DNA of 64,000 bases from Maribellus sp. CM-23 (GCF_021354595.1 NZ_JADWYJ010000005.1:248001-312000), one strand, 5' to 3'. Positions 35,145 through 44,250 are shown, counted from the stretch's first letter. Notes: generated by a model from the letters alone, not told the origin. Numbers and translations are program-made.

Positions 35145-37574
35145 CTACGAGATTTCCAGCAAATCAGAAATTGTTTTGCCAAAAGGTTGCGCATAGCACT
35201 GCTGGTAGTACTTTTCGAAGTGCTCCAACGATTCGTGCGCCTGTGTATTTTTCCCCAGTTTTAGCAGCGCTTTTATTTTATAGCTGAGAATGGTTTCGTT
35301 TAAGGGATCAAAAATCAACAGGGCCTGCGACAAGCGAAGCACGGCCTCGTGGTTCTGCATAAACGTTTCATCTGAATAAAGTGGCAGCAGTGTTTCGAGC
35401 AGTTCATCCGAAACTTTGCTTTTGAAATCGTCAAGCCACACGTCGTCCATGTGCGGAAGCAGCGCTCCTTTTTCGATGATCAGGAGAATCTTGTTCAGAA
35501 GCCCGGAGTGAATGTCGGTTTTAATGTTTTGTTTAAACTGTTCAATAAGCAGGAAATAATCGGCCAGGTCGCAATACACATCGTCGTCGAGGGTAATTAC
35601 CCATTTTCGGTTGTTGTATTCGATGTTGATGCCGCTGTTTTGTTCGATGATCTCGCGGATACGCTGAACCTGGGTGCCCCGGTTGTTTTTCGCACTTTCG
35701 GCCGGGTAGCCCGCCCAAAGATGGTTGGTGAGCTGTTTCGAGCTAAGCCCGTTTTCGCGTAAAGTAGCAATCAGCACCAAAACAAATAACTGTTTTCTTC
35801 GGGTCGAAAAGCGCGAAGTAAGGTCTTCTCCATCGCGGTTAATAATTTTAAAACCACCAAAAAACTGGATGGATGGGCCGGTGTTTTTGCGCTTTTCTTT
35901 CAGCGAAAGAATGGTTTTCCGGGTACTGTTTGCCCGCTGCGAATTTCTGTGTTTCCTTTTCCGAAGGAGAAGAACCATGAAAAACACAAAAAGAACTGCT
36001 AAAGGCAAAAGCCAGAGCCAGGAAAAGCTCGCGGGTTCGGTATCTTTTTTTATTCCCTGCTGATACAGGCGCTCCACCTCAACATCGCTCAGGGCACGGT
36101 CCCAAATCGTCAGGTCGTCCATCATCCCGTGGAAAGATTCGTCCCACAGGTTGGTGCCAATTAAAAGCGAATATTCCGTTGAGCGGATGTTGGCGGCAGT
36201 GTCAATCCCCACCAACTCGCCGTTTTTAAAGAAGCGCACGGTTTTGCCGATCGAGATCACAAAGGTTATTTGCTGCCACTCGTTGATCTTTACAACGGCC
36301 GAATCAATCACGTGGTCTTTAATTCCGGGCGAAGTAAAAAGCAGGTTTCCGTCCCTGAATTTTACCGACAGTGCTTTCCCTTTCCCAATTATACTTCGGT
36401 TTCCGCTTATGTCGGTAGGCTTTATCCAGGCACTTACCGTAAAATTATCGTTGAGTTCAATGTCGGTGTCGTAGTCAATGTAATTGTCTTTTCCGTTGAA
36501 CACGGCACACCATCCCCGCAACGAGTCTTTCCGGTACTCGATGTTGCTGTACGGAATTTCGGTACTGGTTGCAACCGCATTGTCAACATTCTGCTCAAAG
36601 GGAAGCATCAAAACCACTCCGTCTTTCAGATCCTTTTGGCGGGCGTAAAATATCTTGGTGCTTTCGGAGGTGAAGCTGTTAAAGGTGAACACGTCGGGCG
36701 AAAAATGATAACCATCCTTGTACGGACTCAGTTCGGTTTGCGTGGTGTGTATCTTCCCAAACGACTCCAACTGAGGCAATTCTTTCCAGGTAATTCCTTC
36801 TATCGGTTGGTTGTCAAAAATTACATTGGCAGTGTACCACTTTTGTTTTGAGAAATTTTGATGGTAAACGTCAAAAATGTTTTTGTGCCGCGTAACAAAA
36901 AAGTTGGGTAGCTTTCCGGTACGCTCGTTAAAAAGCTGCGGCGTTTTTTCCGGATGTTGTTTTAATGAATCGGGCAGACTTTTTAAAGCTGCGTCAAGGT
37001 AAAAAACAACCAGGTCATTTTCAGGTTTTCCTTCAAATCCAGCGCGTGTCTTGGCCGGAAACCCAACAGGAACCCTGTAGGAGCAGGCAAACTCTTCCAA
37101 CGAATAGGAGAATGCTGTTGCTTGGGGAGTGAAAACAAAAAGCCTTTTGTTTTTTGCGAGGCAATCCGGAATGTTTTCGATGGCTTGTTCGCCGGGAATG
37201 GCCATAAAACGGGAGATACTGTCGGATCCGGGTTTTTGAAAAGATTCAGCGAAGTCCTGCGTGGCAATGAAAGTAAGAATTTCGTGTTTGTTATTCTCCA
37301 AAAATTTATTCGCCTCATTAAAAAGGTTGATGCCTGAAGCACCCGGAGAAAGAATAAAGGCACGGTATCCGTCAAGCAAATCCTGCTTTATGTTTCCGTT
37401 GGTTTCAGTGGAAAGGAATACATATTCCTCCAGGCTGTTTTTCGCGATTGAATGGAACGGAAATAGCAGGAAAAACAATGCCCCGAAAAAGGCATAACCC
37501 CAATTTGACCTGTAAATACATTGCATGCTAACAAAAATAGAAAAAAGACGCAGAGTAAAGAGGGATGCAAGCAA
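35145..37574 (-). CDS. Transmembrane regulator: PI-PLC-like, LamG, TM, winged helix, BTAD
   Basis: 809 residues. After a hydrophobic N-terminus, residues about 45-245 resemble a phosphatidylinositol phospholipase C X domain (IKQDLLDGYRAFILSPG, then FLENNKHEILTFIA, CLAKNKRLFVF and KLPNFFVTRH) but the first catalytic His region (usual HNSY) is missing, so it is probably a binding domain. A LamG jelly roll covers about 320-505 (FNGKDNYIDYDTD, MMDDLTIWDRAL). A membrane helix (516-537) leads to a cytoplasmic winged-helix domain (565-665, FFGGFKII, TRRKQLFVLVL) and a BTAD-type helical domain (670-805). I infer a one-component regulator sensing an extracellular ligand. The ATG at 37526 is an alternative start; an exact -7 box overlaps the region between the two. 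No target operon is evident. Confidence 0.75.
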   Translation of the reverse strand: MLASLFTLRLFSIFVSMQCIYRSNWGYAFFGALFFLLFPFHSIAKNSLEEYVFLSTETNGNIKQDLLDGYRAFILSPGASGINLFNEANKFLENNKHEILTFIATQDFAESFQKPGSDSISRFMAIPGEQAIENIPDCLAKNKRLFVFTPQATAFSYSLEEFACSYRVPVGFPAKTRAGFEGKPENDLVVFYLDAALKSLPDSLKQHPEKTPQLFNERTGKLPNFFVTRHKNIFDVYHQNFSKQKWYTANVIFDNQPIEGITWKELPQLESFGKIHTTQTELSPYKDGYHFSPDVFTFNSFTSESTKIFYARQKDLKDGVVLMLPFEQNVDNAVATSTEIPYSNIEYRKDSLRGWCAVFNGKDNYIDYDTDIELNDNFTVSAWIKPTDISGNRSIIGKGKALSVKFRDGNLLFTSPGIKDHVIDSAVVKINEWQQITFVISIGKTVRFFKNGELVGIDTAANIRSTEYSLLIGTNLWDESFHGMMDDLTIWDRALSDVEVERLYQQGIKKDTEPASFSWLWLLPLAVLFVFFMVLLLRKRKHRNSQRANSTRKTILSLKEKRKNTGPSIQFFGGFKIINRDGEDLTSRFSTRRKQLFVLVLIATLRENGLSSKQLTNHLWAGYPAESAKNNRGTQVQRIREIIEQNSGINIEYNNRKWVITLDDDVYCDLADYFLLIEQFKQNIKTDIHSGLLNKILLIIEKGALLPHMDDVWLDDFKSKVSDELLETLLPLYSDETFMQNHEAVLRLSQALLIFDPLNETILSYKIKALLKLGKNTQAHESLEHFEKYYQQCYAQPFGKTISDLLEIS
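37532..37539 (-). promoter_or_regulatory. -7-like box at the 5' end of the transmembrane regulator gene
   Basis: On the minus strand TATTTTTG matches TAnnTTTG exactly. If used, the transcript would begin close to the ATG at 37526, making the start at 37574 impossible and the mRNA nearly leaderless. It may be coincidental in this AT-rich spot. Confidence 0.3.
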
Positions 37575-38084
37575 GGAAATCGCTTTTAACTTTTATGTTC
37601 GGCTGGCTTGGTTTGTACTTACCTGAGAATATCAGAAAATAATCATTCAGGCGATGCTCCACTACCGCAAACATGGGGGCTTTGCCCCAAACCCCACTTC
37701 ATTTTTTGGCTTGAACCAAAAAACGAAGCAAAAAAGTTCAAGGCTGCGCCCGCTTCGCACGAAAAATTGGCGTTCGAACAGCTAAATCGTCCAAACTCGC
37801 TCATCCCTCGCTCAAACAAGGACGATTCTTAACGCCGTTCTTACTGATTTTTCGGCTCACCGGTCGAGGCCGGCAGGCATCACCTTCTCCGCCATAGCAT
37901 TGGCAAGAGTCATTTCTTCCCTGATTAAATGTTTTTATATGTAAGACTACTTGTTACTTTTTAAAGGCTGTTTTCCTGGGGATGCAAGGCGAAATTAGTA
38001 CAGGATAAAAAGCAGAAGCCGGGGATTTGGATACTTTTTAAGTGGTGATCAATAAAAGAAACTAACCACCATCTGGGAACTTAC
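37575..38084. other. 510-bp gene-free interval with palindromes
   Basis: No credible gene. Two clear inverted repeats occur. GGGG-CTTT-GCCCC lies at 37675-37688. A larger one at 37698-37729 has arms CTTCATTTTTTGG and CCAAAAAACGAAG with one mismatch. The stretch that follows (to about 37890) is patchwork sequence of the kind seen as interspersed intergenic repeats in Bacteroidota; only one copy is in this window. Confidence 0.5.
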
Positions 38085-38528
38085 TTATTTAAGCCGGGTA
38101 TATGTTTCAATAATCAAACGATCGACCCCGAGATTTTCGATTTTTTCGATTCCTTTTTGAACGAGCGTATCGTTGTTGATTGTTATTTCAAAATCAAAAG
38201 TATGGTCTTCCCATTCGCGGAAATTGCAAAACTCCAGGTGTTCGGTGTAGGTAGTTCCGTTTAACGAATATTTTCCTCCGCCAGCAACAAATACAGATGT
38301 AGAGTCGGTTCCTTTATTCAGATCGTGGCGAAGAAAGGAAAAGTGATTGGCATTGATGATTTTAATGGTTTTTTGCCCGTCGGTGTAATCGGTAAAAACC
38401 GTATCGTTTTGCTGAATGGTTTCACCCGAAATCAGCAGCCAAGTTCCTTCAATCGGCAGCTTGGTTTCAGAAGTAGATTGACACGCCCAAAATAAAGGTA
38501 GGATTAGCAGAAAGGTTAGTTTTTTCAT
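38085..38528 (-). CDS. Small lipoprotein, lipocalin-like
   Basis: 147 residues with a lipoprotein signal ending at Cys16 (LFWAC). The mature part starts LPIEGTWLLISGE and has eight or so predicted strands ending RLIIETYTRL, a pattern seen in bacterial lipocalin-like (DUF4488-type) proteins. No ligand can be proposed. It stands 3 bp from lipB on the same strand and is likely cotranscribed, but a functional link to lipoylation is not expected. Confidence 0.6.
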   Translation of the reverse strand: MKKLTFLLILPLFWACQSTSETKLPIEGTWLLISGETIQQNDTVFTDYTDGQKTIKIINANHFSFLRHDLNKGTDSTSVFVAGGGKYSLNGTTYTEHLEFCNFREWEDHTFDFEITINNDTLVQKGIEKIENLGVDRLIIETYTRLK

Positions 38529-38530
38529 GT

Positions 38531-39199
38531 TTAGTAGATCGTATTGAATTTTTCCATGGCGATTCTTTTTACTTCGTTCATCGAGATTTCGCGGCCCAGT
38601 TCCTGCTGGATGGAAGTAACTGCCGAAGAAGCAAAGCCGCAGGGGTTGATGTAATTGTAATAGCGCATGTCGGTATTCACGTTTAGCGCAAAGCCGTGCA
38701 TGGTAACATAGCGGCTAACCCGCACCCCGATGGCACAGATTTTACGTGCCCGCACTTTATGGTCGGCCTGTAGCCAAACACCGGTGGCCCCTTCTTTTCT
38801 TCCGCCTTCCAAACCGTATTCGGCAATGGTGGCGATAATCGCGTCTTCCATTTTTTCGATGTATTCGCGGACGCCTATTTTAAGGTTTTCCAGGTCGATA
38901 ATGGGGTAGCCCACCAATTGCCCCGGGCCGTGATAGGTAATATCGCCACCGCGGTTGATCTTGTAGTAGGTCGCGTCTATTTTTTTCAGGAAATCAGTGT
39001 TGGCCAGCATGTTTTTTTCATCGCCGCTTTTGCCCAGCGTGTATACATGCGGATGCTCCACCAGGATAAAACTGTTGCGCACCGTTGGTTTTCCGGTACT
39101 GCGTTTTTCGGCTACAACTTCCTGCAACCTTTCTTCCTGGTAATCCCAGCAGGCTTTGTAATCTTTCAGCCCTAAATCGATGTAGTTAAAATCTGCCAT
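38531..39199 (-). CDS. lipB: Octanoyltransferase
   Basis: Transfers octanoate from acyl-carrier protein to lipoate-dependent proteins. 222 residues. The thioester-forming Cys187 (NPCGFASSAVTS) and paired Lys153 (RARKICAIGV) are present, as is the substrate-binding GGDITYHGPGQLVGYPI. It is followed by the small lipoprotein gene and preceded by lipA, the next step of the pathway, on the same strand with a heptamer-repeat spacer between. Confidence 0.96.
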   Translation of the reverse strand: MADFNYIDLGLKDYKACWDYQEERLQEVVAEKRSTGKPTVRNSFILVEHPHVYTLGKSGDEKNMLANTDFLKKIDATYYKINRGGDITYHGPGQLVGYPIIDLENLKIGVREYIEKMEDAIIATIAEYGLEGGRKEGATGVWLQADHKVRARKICAIGVRVSRYVTMHGFALNVNTDMRYYNYINPCGFASSAVTSIQQELGREISMNEVKRIAMEKFNTIY

Positions 39200-39211
39200 T
39201 TATTTGTTTTT

Positions 39212-39260
39212 AGCTTCAAGCTTCGAGTCTCAGGTAGCGAGCCACGGGTTCCGGGTTTTA
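39212..39260. repeat. Degenerate heptanucleotide array between lipB and lipA
   Basis: Seven consecutive 7-bp units can be read (AGCTTCA, AGCTTCG, AGTCTCA, GGTAGCG, AGCCACG, GGTTCCG, GGTTTTA). The style matches the larger heptamer arrays at 48.8-49.2 kb. Confidence 0.5.
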
Positions 39261-39295
39261 CATCTGGCAACTGCTACTGAATACTTATCACTTTT

Positions 39296-40159
39296 CTAAG
39301 CATTCACATGCTCTTCAGCGCGGTACGAGCTACGCACCAGTGGCGAGCTTTCCACAAATTTAAATCCTTTGCGGATGCCAATGTTGCGGTATTCTGCAAA
39401 TTTTTCGGGAGTGATGTATTCCACCACCGGCATGTGCTTCGTGGTGGGTGCCAGGTATTGCCCAATCGTCATTACTTTGGCACCGGCCTCCAGCAGGTCG
39501 TCCATGGTTTGCAGAACTTCTTCGTGTGTTTCACCAAGCCCAAGCATAATGCCCGATTTGGCCACTTTATAGTTTTCAGCCACATAACGTATCACGTCGA
39601 GGCTGCGGCGGTATTTCGACGCAAAGCGGATAAACGGTGTCAGTCGCTCGGTGGTTTCCAGGTTGTGCGAGATCACATCCGGGCCGGCATCGATCACCTG
39701 CTGAATGAGTTCTGTTTTTCCCCTGAAATCGGGAATCAGCACTTCAATCTTGGTTTCCGGGTTTACCCGTTTTACTTCGCGTATGGTTTCTGCCCAAATG
39801 CCTGCACCCTGGTCTTCCAGGTCGTCGCGGTCGACCGAAGTAATTACACAGTGTTTAACACCCATAATGCGCACCGATTCAGCCAGTTTTTTGGGTTCTT
39901 CCAAATCGGGAGCCAGTGGTTTTCCGCTGGGAACGGCACAGAACTTACAGCGGCGGGTGCAAATGTTTCCCAGTATCATAAACGTAGCGGTGCCCCGGTT
40001 CCAGCACTCCCCAATGTTCGGGCAGTTTCCGCTGGTGCAAATCGTATGCAGGCCGTGTTTGTTTACCAGGTTCTTCACTTTCGAGTAGCTTTCCCCTTTT
40101 GGCATTTTCATCTTCATCCACTTCGGCAGGCGCTCCCTGCCATTCAATTCATGTGCCAT
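39296..40159 (-). CDS. lipA: Lipoyl synthase (radical SAM)
   Basis: Inserts two sulfur atoms into octanoyl-protein to form lipoate. 287 residues. The auxiliary cluster cysteines are C41, C46 and C52 (TICTSGNCPNIGEC). The radical-SAM cysteines are C67, C71 and C74 (CTRRCKFC). The C-terminal RSSYRAEEH has the Ser that ligates the auxiliary cluster. With lipB next, the window encodes the endogenous lipoylation route. Confidence 0.97.
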   Translation of the reverse strand: MAHELNGRERLPKWMKMKMPKGESYSKVKNLVNKHGLHTICTSGNCPNIGECWNRGTATFMILGNICTRRCKFCAVPSGKPLAPDLEEPKKLAESVRIMGVKHCVITSVDRDDLEDQGAGIWAETIREVKRVNPETKIEVLIPDFRGKTELIQQVIDAGPDVISHNLETTERLTPFIRFASKYRRSLDVIRYVAENYKVAKSGIMLGLGETHEEVLQTMDDLLEAGAKVMTIGQYLAPTTKHMPVVEYITPEKFAEYRNIGIRKGFKFVESSPLVRSSYRAEEHVNA

Positions 40160-40175
40160 ATCAAAAAAATTTCTG

Positions 40176-40183
40176 CAAAGTTA
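40176..40183 (-). promoter_or_regulatory. Bacteroidota -7 box upstream of lipA
   Basis: TAACTTTG on the minus strand matches TAnnTTTG exactly, 17 bp before the lipA ATG. The divergent TPR gene has its own box about 90 bp away. Confidence 0.55.
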
Positions 40184-40265
40184 TTAGTTTAAAAATGAAT
40201 ACAGGATGAAAAACTCCCAAATACTAAAATTGTTCTGAAAAAAACACTTCTTGCTGTAACTGTGT

Positions 40266-40273
40266 TATTTTTG
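40266..40273 (+). promoter_or_regulatory. Bacteroidota -7 box upstream of the TPR gene
   Basis: TATTTTTG matches TAnnTTTG exactly, 19 bp before the ATG of the TPR protein. Confidence 0.55.
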
Positions 40274-40291
40274 TGAGATATCAGGAAATCT

Positions 40292-42184
40292 ATGAAACAC
40301 ATTATATTCTCTTTTTTGATCCTTTTTAGTCTGAATACGGTGTATGGGCAGCAGAAAAAAGTGTCGGAGATTCAGAGTAAATCAAGTCTGGCAATTAAAT
40401 ACTACAATGAAAAAGACTATGAAAAGGCGCTTCCGTTGCTAAAAGATGTGTACGCCCTTACCCGGAACAGTACTTATTATCGGTATTACATTACCTGTAT
40501 GATTGAGTTGAAACAGTACGACGAGGCTATCAGGGAAATTCAGGATGAACTAAAAAGACAAAAACCTCCGCGGCCCGATTATTTTATTTACTGGGGGCAG
40601 GTGCTGAAAGCGAAGGGATTAAAACAGGAAGCCACTGCGAAGTACCAGGAGGCGATTGACAACATTCAGCCCAATAAAGGGAGTTATTATACCGTGGCCA
40701 ATGCGTTTCTGGCGAACCAGGAGTTTGAGCTTTCGAGAGATGTGTATCTGAAGGCCCGGGAAGTGTTACCGGCCGAAGATTTTAGTTACGAACTGGCGCG
40801 TTCGTATTTGTACTTGCGCGACAATGAAAACATGCTGGAAGAGTACCTGAATCTGCTGAAAAAAGATCCAAACCATCTTCCGCGGGTGCAAAGCAGTTTG
40901 TCGTCGGCCATGCGGCTGGATATCGACGACGGGCTTCGCGACCAGTTTCGCGAGCAGGTGTTGTTGCGTATTCAGAACGAACCCGATGTAATTGGCTACA
41001 ACCGGCTGCTGATCTGGTTTTTCTTGCAGGAGCGCAAGTTTGCCAGTGCCTTGCGCCAGTCGATTGCGATCGACCGCCGCACAGGGGAAGAAGACCAGCA
41101 GATTGCAGTTTTAGGCGATATGGCGCTGCGAAACAAAGACTACACAGAAGCCAAAAAGGCTTATAAATACCTGATGGATAAAGGCGAGGAGAACAGCTAT
41201 TATGCGCAGGCCTACATCCGGACGCTGAATGCTTCCTACCTCGAGTATGTCAACGATTTTCCGGATGACGTGGGAAAAGGGAAGGAGTTGGCGCAGCAGT
41301 TCAGTAAGGGATTGGAATACCTCCAGCTGGGGCCGGTCACATTGCTGCTGGTAAGAGAATATGCACACCTGGAAGCGTTTTACCTGAGGGCTCCCGAACG
41401 AGGCATTGAAATGCTGGAGAAGGGCATTGGTATTCCCGGGTTAAAACCTGAACAGACAGGGGAGTTGAAGGCCGAACTGGCGGATGTTTATTTGTACAAC
41501 AACGATCCGTGGGAAGCCATGCTTTTGTATTCGCAGGTAATTGATGAGAACAAAACCAACAGCCTGGGCGATGAGGTAAAGCTGAAAAAAGCGCGACTGG
41601 GTTATTACATGGGCAACTTTAAGTGGGCCAAAGCGCAGCTCGATGTGCTAAAGGCGAGTACTTCGAAACTGACTGCCAACGATGCCATGGAGCTTTCGAT
41701 GATGATCGGGAACAACCTGAACCTGGATACCACGGCAGTGCCGCTGCAAATGTTTGCACGCGCCGACCTGCTGTTTTTCCAGAACCGGAACGAACAGGCA
41801 ATGGCGGTGCTCGATTCGCTGGAGGAACAGTTTCCCTACAACTCGCTGGTGGATGATATTCTTTTCCGAAAAGCAAAACTCGAAATCGGCCAGCAGAACT
41901 ACGCGCTGGCTGCCGAATACCTTCAAACCATTGTCAATGATTTTGGCTACGAATTGATGGGCGACGATGCCATGTATTTGCTGGCAGAATTATACAATTA
42001 TGACCTCGACCAGAAAGAGAAAGCCAAAGAGCTCTACCGCGATATGTTAAGTGATTATCCGGGCAGTGTTTATATTGAGGAATCGCGGGCCAAATACAGG
42101 GAGCTGCGCGAGGTGTATCCCGACAAGGAGGAGGGAAGCAAGGAGCAATTGTTTCAGCGGGCCATTGAGAATTCCGAGTTTTAA
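40292..42184 (+). CDS. Secreted TPR-repeat protein
   Basis: 630 residues with a Sec signal peptide (SLNTVYGQ). The rest is a chain of tetratricopeptide helices, such as AIKYYNEKDYEKALPLLKDVY at the start and KAKLEIGQQNYALAAEYLQ near the end, a layout common in periplasmic or outer-membrane assembly and gliding-type scaffolds. No catalytic motif is present. It stands alone on the plus strand; the end of the gene marks the start of the AT-rich accessory block. Its partner is unknown. Confidence 0.85.
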   Translation: MKHIIFSFLILFSLNTVYGQQKKVSEIQSKSSLAIKYYNEKDYEKALPLLKDVYALTRNSTYYRYYITCMIELKQYDEAIREIQDELKRQKPPRPDYFIYWGQVLKAKGLKQEATAKYQEAIDNIQPNKGSYYTVANAFLANQEFELSRDVYLKAREVLPAEDFSYELARSYLYLRDNENMLEEYLNLLKKDPNHLPRVQSSLSSAMRLDIDDGLRDQFREQVLLRIQNEPDVIGYNRLLIWFFLQERKFASALRQSIAIDRRTGEEDQQIAVLGDMALRNKDYTEAKKAYKYLMDKGEENSYYAQAYIRTLNASYLEYVNDFPDDVGKGKELAQQFSKGLEYLQLGPVTLLLVREYAHLEAFYLRAPERGIEMLEKGIGIPGLKPEQTGELKAELADVYLYNNDPWEAMLLYSQVIDENKTNSLGDEVKLKKARLGYYMGNFKWAKAQLDVLKASTSKLTANDAMELSMMIGNNLNLDTTAVPLQMFARADLLFFQNRNEQAMAVLDSLEEQFPYNSLVDDILFRKAKLEIGQQNYALAAEYLQTIVNDFGYELMGDDAMYLLAELYNYDLDQKEKAKELYRDMLSDYPGSVYIEESRAKYRELREVYPDKEEGSKEQLFQRAIENSEF

Positions 42185-42218
42185 AAATTACGGGTTGTGC
42201 AACAACTACCTTTGTTGG
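42181..42218. repeat. Spacer motif A, copy 1
   Basis: TTAAAAATTACGGGTTGTGC followed by AACAACTACC. One of four related intergenic motifs in 42.2-46.8 kb, each just beyond the stop of a minus-strand gene. Confidence 0.6.
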
Positions 42219-42236
42219 CCGCTGGTGATTGTTATT

Positions 42237-42920
42237 TTAATATTCATAAAGTATTTCTTCTCCTGATACATGGAGAATCACTTTGTCGTCACCAATTATC
42301 TGTAAGTCCTTAATATCAAATGAAACCTCTTTCCCTGGAATTGCTGTACAGATTTCCTTATTGTCAAGTGATAATCTTAAAGTCCTTTGGCATGGATCTG
42401 ATTTTGCAACATTTCCTGAATCAATCAATTTTACAATCCATGTATCACCATCGCATCCACTTGCGGCAAATTTTATATTCAGACAATCTCCGGTAATTGT
42501 TAATTCTGTTATTGAGAATGGGGCATTCGGTGCGTTCTCGTATTCTTCGGAACTTATTACAACGCTTTGGTCACAAGTCAATTTAGAAATATCCTTAATC
42601 TCATCTATCTCAACCACTACTCCAACCATACAATAGCTTCCCAAGTCTGTTCTTTCGTGATATTTAAATTTAATCTCTTTGTTTTCTACTAATTCCAAAT
42701 CAAAGACATCTAAATTTAATGGTTCTAACTTTGATTTATCATCTAATTCGATAACCCAACCACAACCATCAAGTCCTGTTAGATTTTTCAATTTACCTGA
42801 TTTATAACTTTTTGAATTGTCATTATCACTTTCTTCACAGGATGAAATAAATAAAATAAGGCTAAAGCAAAGTATACTTAAAATACTCGCACCAAATAAT
42901 TGTGTTCTGTGGTTTTTCAT
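42237..42920 (-). CDS. Lipoprotein of unknown function (accessory block)
   Basis: 227 residues with a lipoprotein signal ending at Cys28 (LFISSC). The mature part shows two similar-looking beta-rich halves (KLEPLNLDVFDLELVENKEIKFKY and NIKFAASGCDGDTWIVKLID), with several cysteines (TGLDGCGWVIELDD, SGCDGD). No known family was recognised. It is AT-rich relative to the flanking housekeeping genes and lies between spacer motifs in the cassette-like block. Confidence 0.7.
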   Translation of the reverse strand: MKNHRTQLFGASILSILCFSLILFISSCEESDNDNSKSYKSGKLKNLTGLDGCGWVIELDDKSKLEPLNLDVFDLELVENKEIKFKYHERTDLGSYCMVGVVVEIDEIKDISKLTCDQSVVISSEEYENAPNAPFSITELTITGDCLNIKFAASGCDGDTWIVKLIDSGNVAKSDPCQRTLRLSLDNKEICTAIPGKEVSFDIKDLQIIGDDKVILHVSGEEILYEY

Positions 42921-42981
42921 GTCAATTGTTTTAACGCAAGATGCATTGACTTATCATATGGTTGCGTCACTTGCTGTTAAC

Positions 42982-43126
42982 ACACTTGTAAATGACCCTT
43001 TTTGTGTATTCCTAGTTTCTCTCTTTTTTTATGTGATGAGATGTATTCAACGGTTTTTGATTATTTGTCGATTAAACGTAAACAGAAATCAACTAATTTT
43101 TTTCTTATCAGGGTATTATCCTGCAT
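42982..43126. repeat. 145-bp interspersed repeat, copy 1
   Basis: Matches 48283-48428 over its length with roughly three quarters identity, same orientation (shared ACACTTGTAAA, TATTCAACGGTTTTTGAT, AAACAGAAAT and CAGGGT.TTATC blocks). Read on the minus strand, both copies keep a similar peptide frame (SKTVEY, SHK, REKLGIHK), with a stop in that frame, so it may be a coding relic. Confidence 0.75.
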
Positions 43127-43197
43127 CGTAAAAAATGAAAACAAACTGTTAAAAGCATGGGAGATAGCTTATTCTCCTTCGCAGTTTTAACAGGTAC

Positions 43198-43238
43198 TTA
43201 AAAATTATAGGGTTAACAACTACCATTGTTGTGTAGCG
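43198..43238. repeat. Spacer motif A, copy 2
   Basis: TTAAAAATTATAGGGTTAAC followed by AACTACCATTGTTGTG, directly after the gene at 43220 on the minus strand. It is the most divergent copy. Confidence 0.5.
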
Positions 43239-43789
43239 TTTTTTAAATACACGTTATTTAACGTTAATGTTGCAACAGCAGAATCCCCTTCTATCCAATA
43301 TTTAAATTCAATTCCCAATGTCTTAAGCATTAATTGAGCATGTCCCCAAAAACACTTTTCAAATTCATCGATTGTAACGCCAAGACATAAACCTTCTTTA
43401 AAATAGGAGGTATAAGGCCTGTTTGCTTTAACTTTAACAGTTGTTTGAGATTCGGAAACAATTTCGAACGTTCCATTTGGATAGTTGGTAATTACAAAAT
43501 TTAAAAAGTTTACTACAGGTTCAAGTCCTTTTCCTTTCATTGAATTTAGGCTTGGTCCATGTTTCTGGGCAACAAAGGTCATAAAGTCATCAGTAGTTTT
43601 TCCCATACTTTTTGCATAGGCAATTCCAGTGCATATGTAATAATCTGTTCTCCAAACTGCATATTTTGCAGTTTCATCAGCCGAAGCTTTTGTCAAATTA
43701 AATCTACTTGAATCACTCTCTTGCGAGTAAGCTGCATTTAAACTTAAGATAAGCGTTGCTGTCAGGATGAATAAACAATGTGATTTCAT
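43220..43789 (-). CDS. Secreted protein of unknown function (accessory block)
   Basis: 189 residues with a Sec signal (SLNAAYSQ). The mature part is helical early (DETAKYAVWRTDYYICTGIAYAKSMG) and contains FMTFVAQKHGPSLNSMKG, then a beta-rich end with WGHAQLMLKTLGIEFKYWIEGD. Two cysteines (YICTG, GLCLG). It might be a small ligand-binding fold, but I cannot assign a family. AT-rich. Confidence 0.65.
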   Translation of the reverse strand: MKSHCLFILTATLILSLNAAYSQESDSSRFNLTKASADETAKYAVWRTDYYICTGIAYAKSMGKTTDDFMTFVAQKHGPSLNSMKGKGLEPVVNFLNFVITNYPNGTFEIVSESQTTVKVKANRPYTSYFKEGLCLGVTIDEFEKCFWGHAQLMLKTLGIEFKYWIEGDSAVATLTLNNVYLKNATQQW

Positions 43790-43854
43790 AATCCTATATA
43801 TTTAAAAAGTAAGAAATTCTCTGGCTATATTACATTTAGTACTTTCTAAATGGA

Positions 43855-43880
43855 CACAACGATTGGTGCATGTTGTTGGG
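43855..43880. repeat. Spacer motif B, copy 1
   Basis: CACAACGATTGGTGCATGTT followed by GTTGGG, 65 bp upstream of a minus-strand gene start. It matches motif B copy 2 at 46558 (CACAACGGTTGGTACTTGTT). Confidence 0.55.
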
Positions 43881-43999
43881 GCGGATTTCAGAGCGTGTTC
43901 CTGTCCGCCAGCTAGCAGACAGAAATGCGATGCGAGAATCCAGCGCACGACACCGCACGAACCCCACAATGCAATTTACAATTTCTTAGGGGGAGTTTT

Positions 44000-44163
44000 T
44001 TAAAGTTCATCAATTATCAATCTTTTGCCTTTTTCACGGCTTCCGTCAATTAATTGTCGTGAAAAACATTTTGGGCAATAGTAATAATTTAGCTTTTTAA
44101 GTTCTTTCCAACTCCATTTTGCTTTTATTACTGGAGTTCTATCGCACCCATCAGGCGGTTTTT
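44000..44163 (-). pseudogene. Decayed fragment of a zinc-ribbon-like protein
   Basis: About 54 open codons without a start: PPDGCDRTPVIKAKW, then LNYYYCPKCFSRQLIDGS and a C-terminal RLIIDEL. A CPKC knuckle is visible. Just upstream, another frame reads VYFDPTNDKN, suggesting a frameshift in the run of A residues near 44160. It lies between a pair of spacer motifs, where a gene would be expected. Confidence 0.35.
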
Positions 44164-44209
44164 GTCATTTGTTGGGTCAAAATAAACTAATTCTTTTTTT
44201 TACAGGCGC

Positions 44210-44250
44210 TTAAAAATTACGCAGTTGTGCAACGGTTACTTGTGTTAGTA
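44210..44250. repeat. Spacer motif A, copy 3
   Basis: TTAAAAATTACGCAGTTGTG followed by CAACGGTTACTTGTGTTAG, about 100 bp beyond the stop of the gene at 44348. Confidence 0.6.

Noticed and set aside
39308..40192. 294-codon open frame on the plus strand
   Set aside because: It is exactly opposite lipA, whose iron-sulfur motifs are complete; the frame has no recognisable domain and is a shadow.
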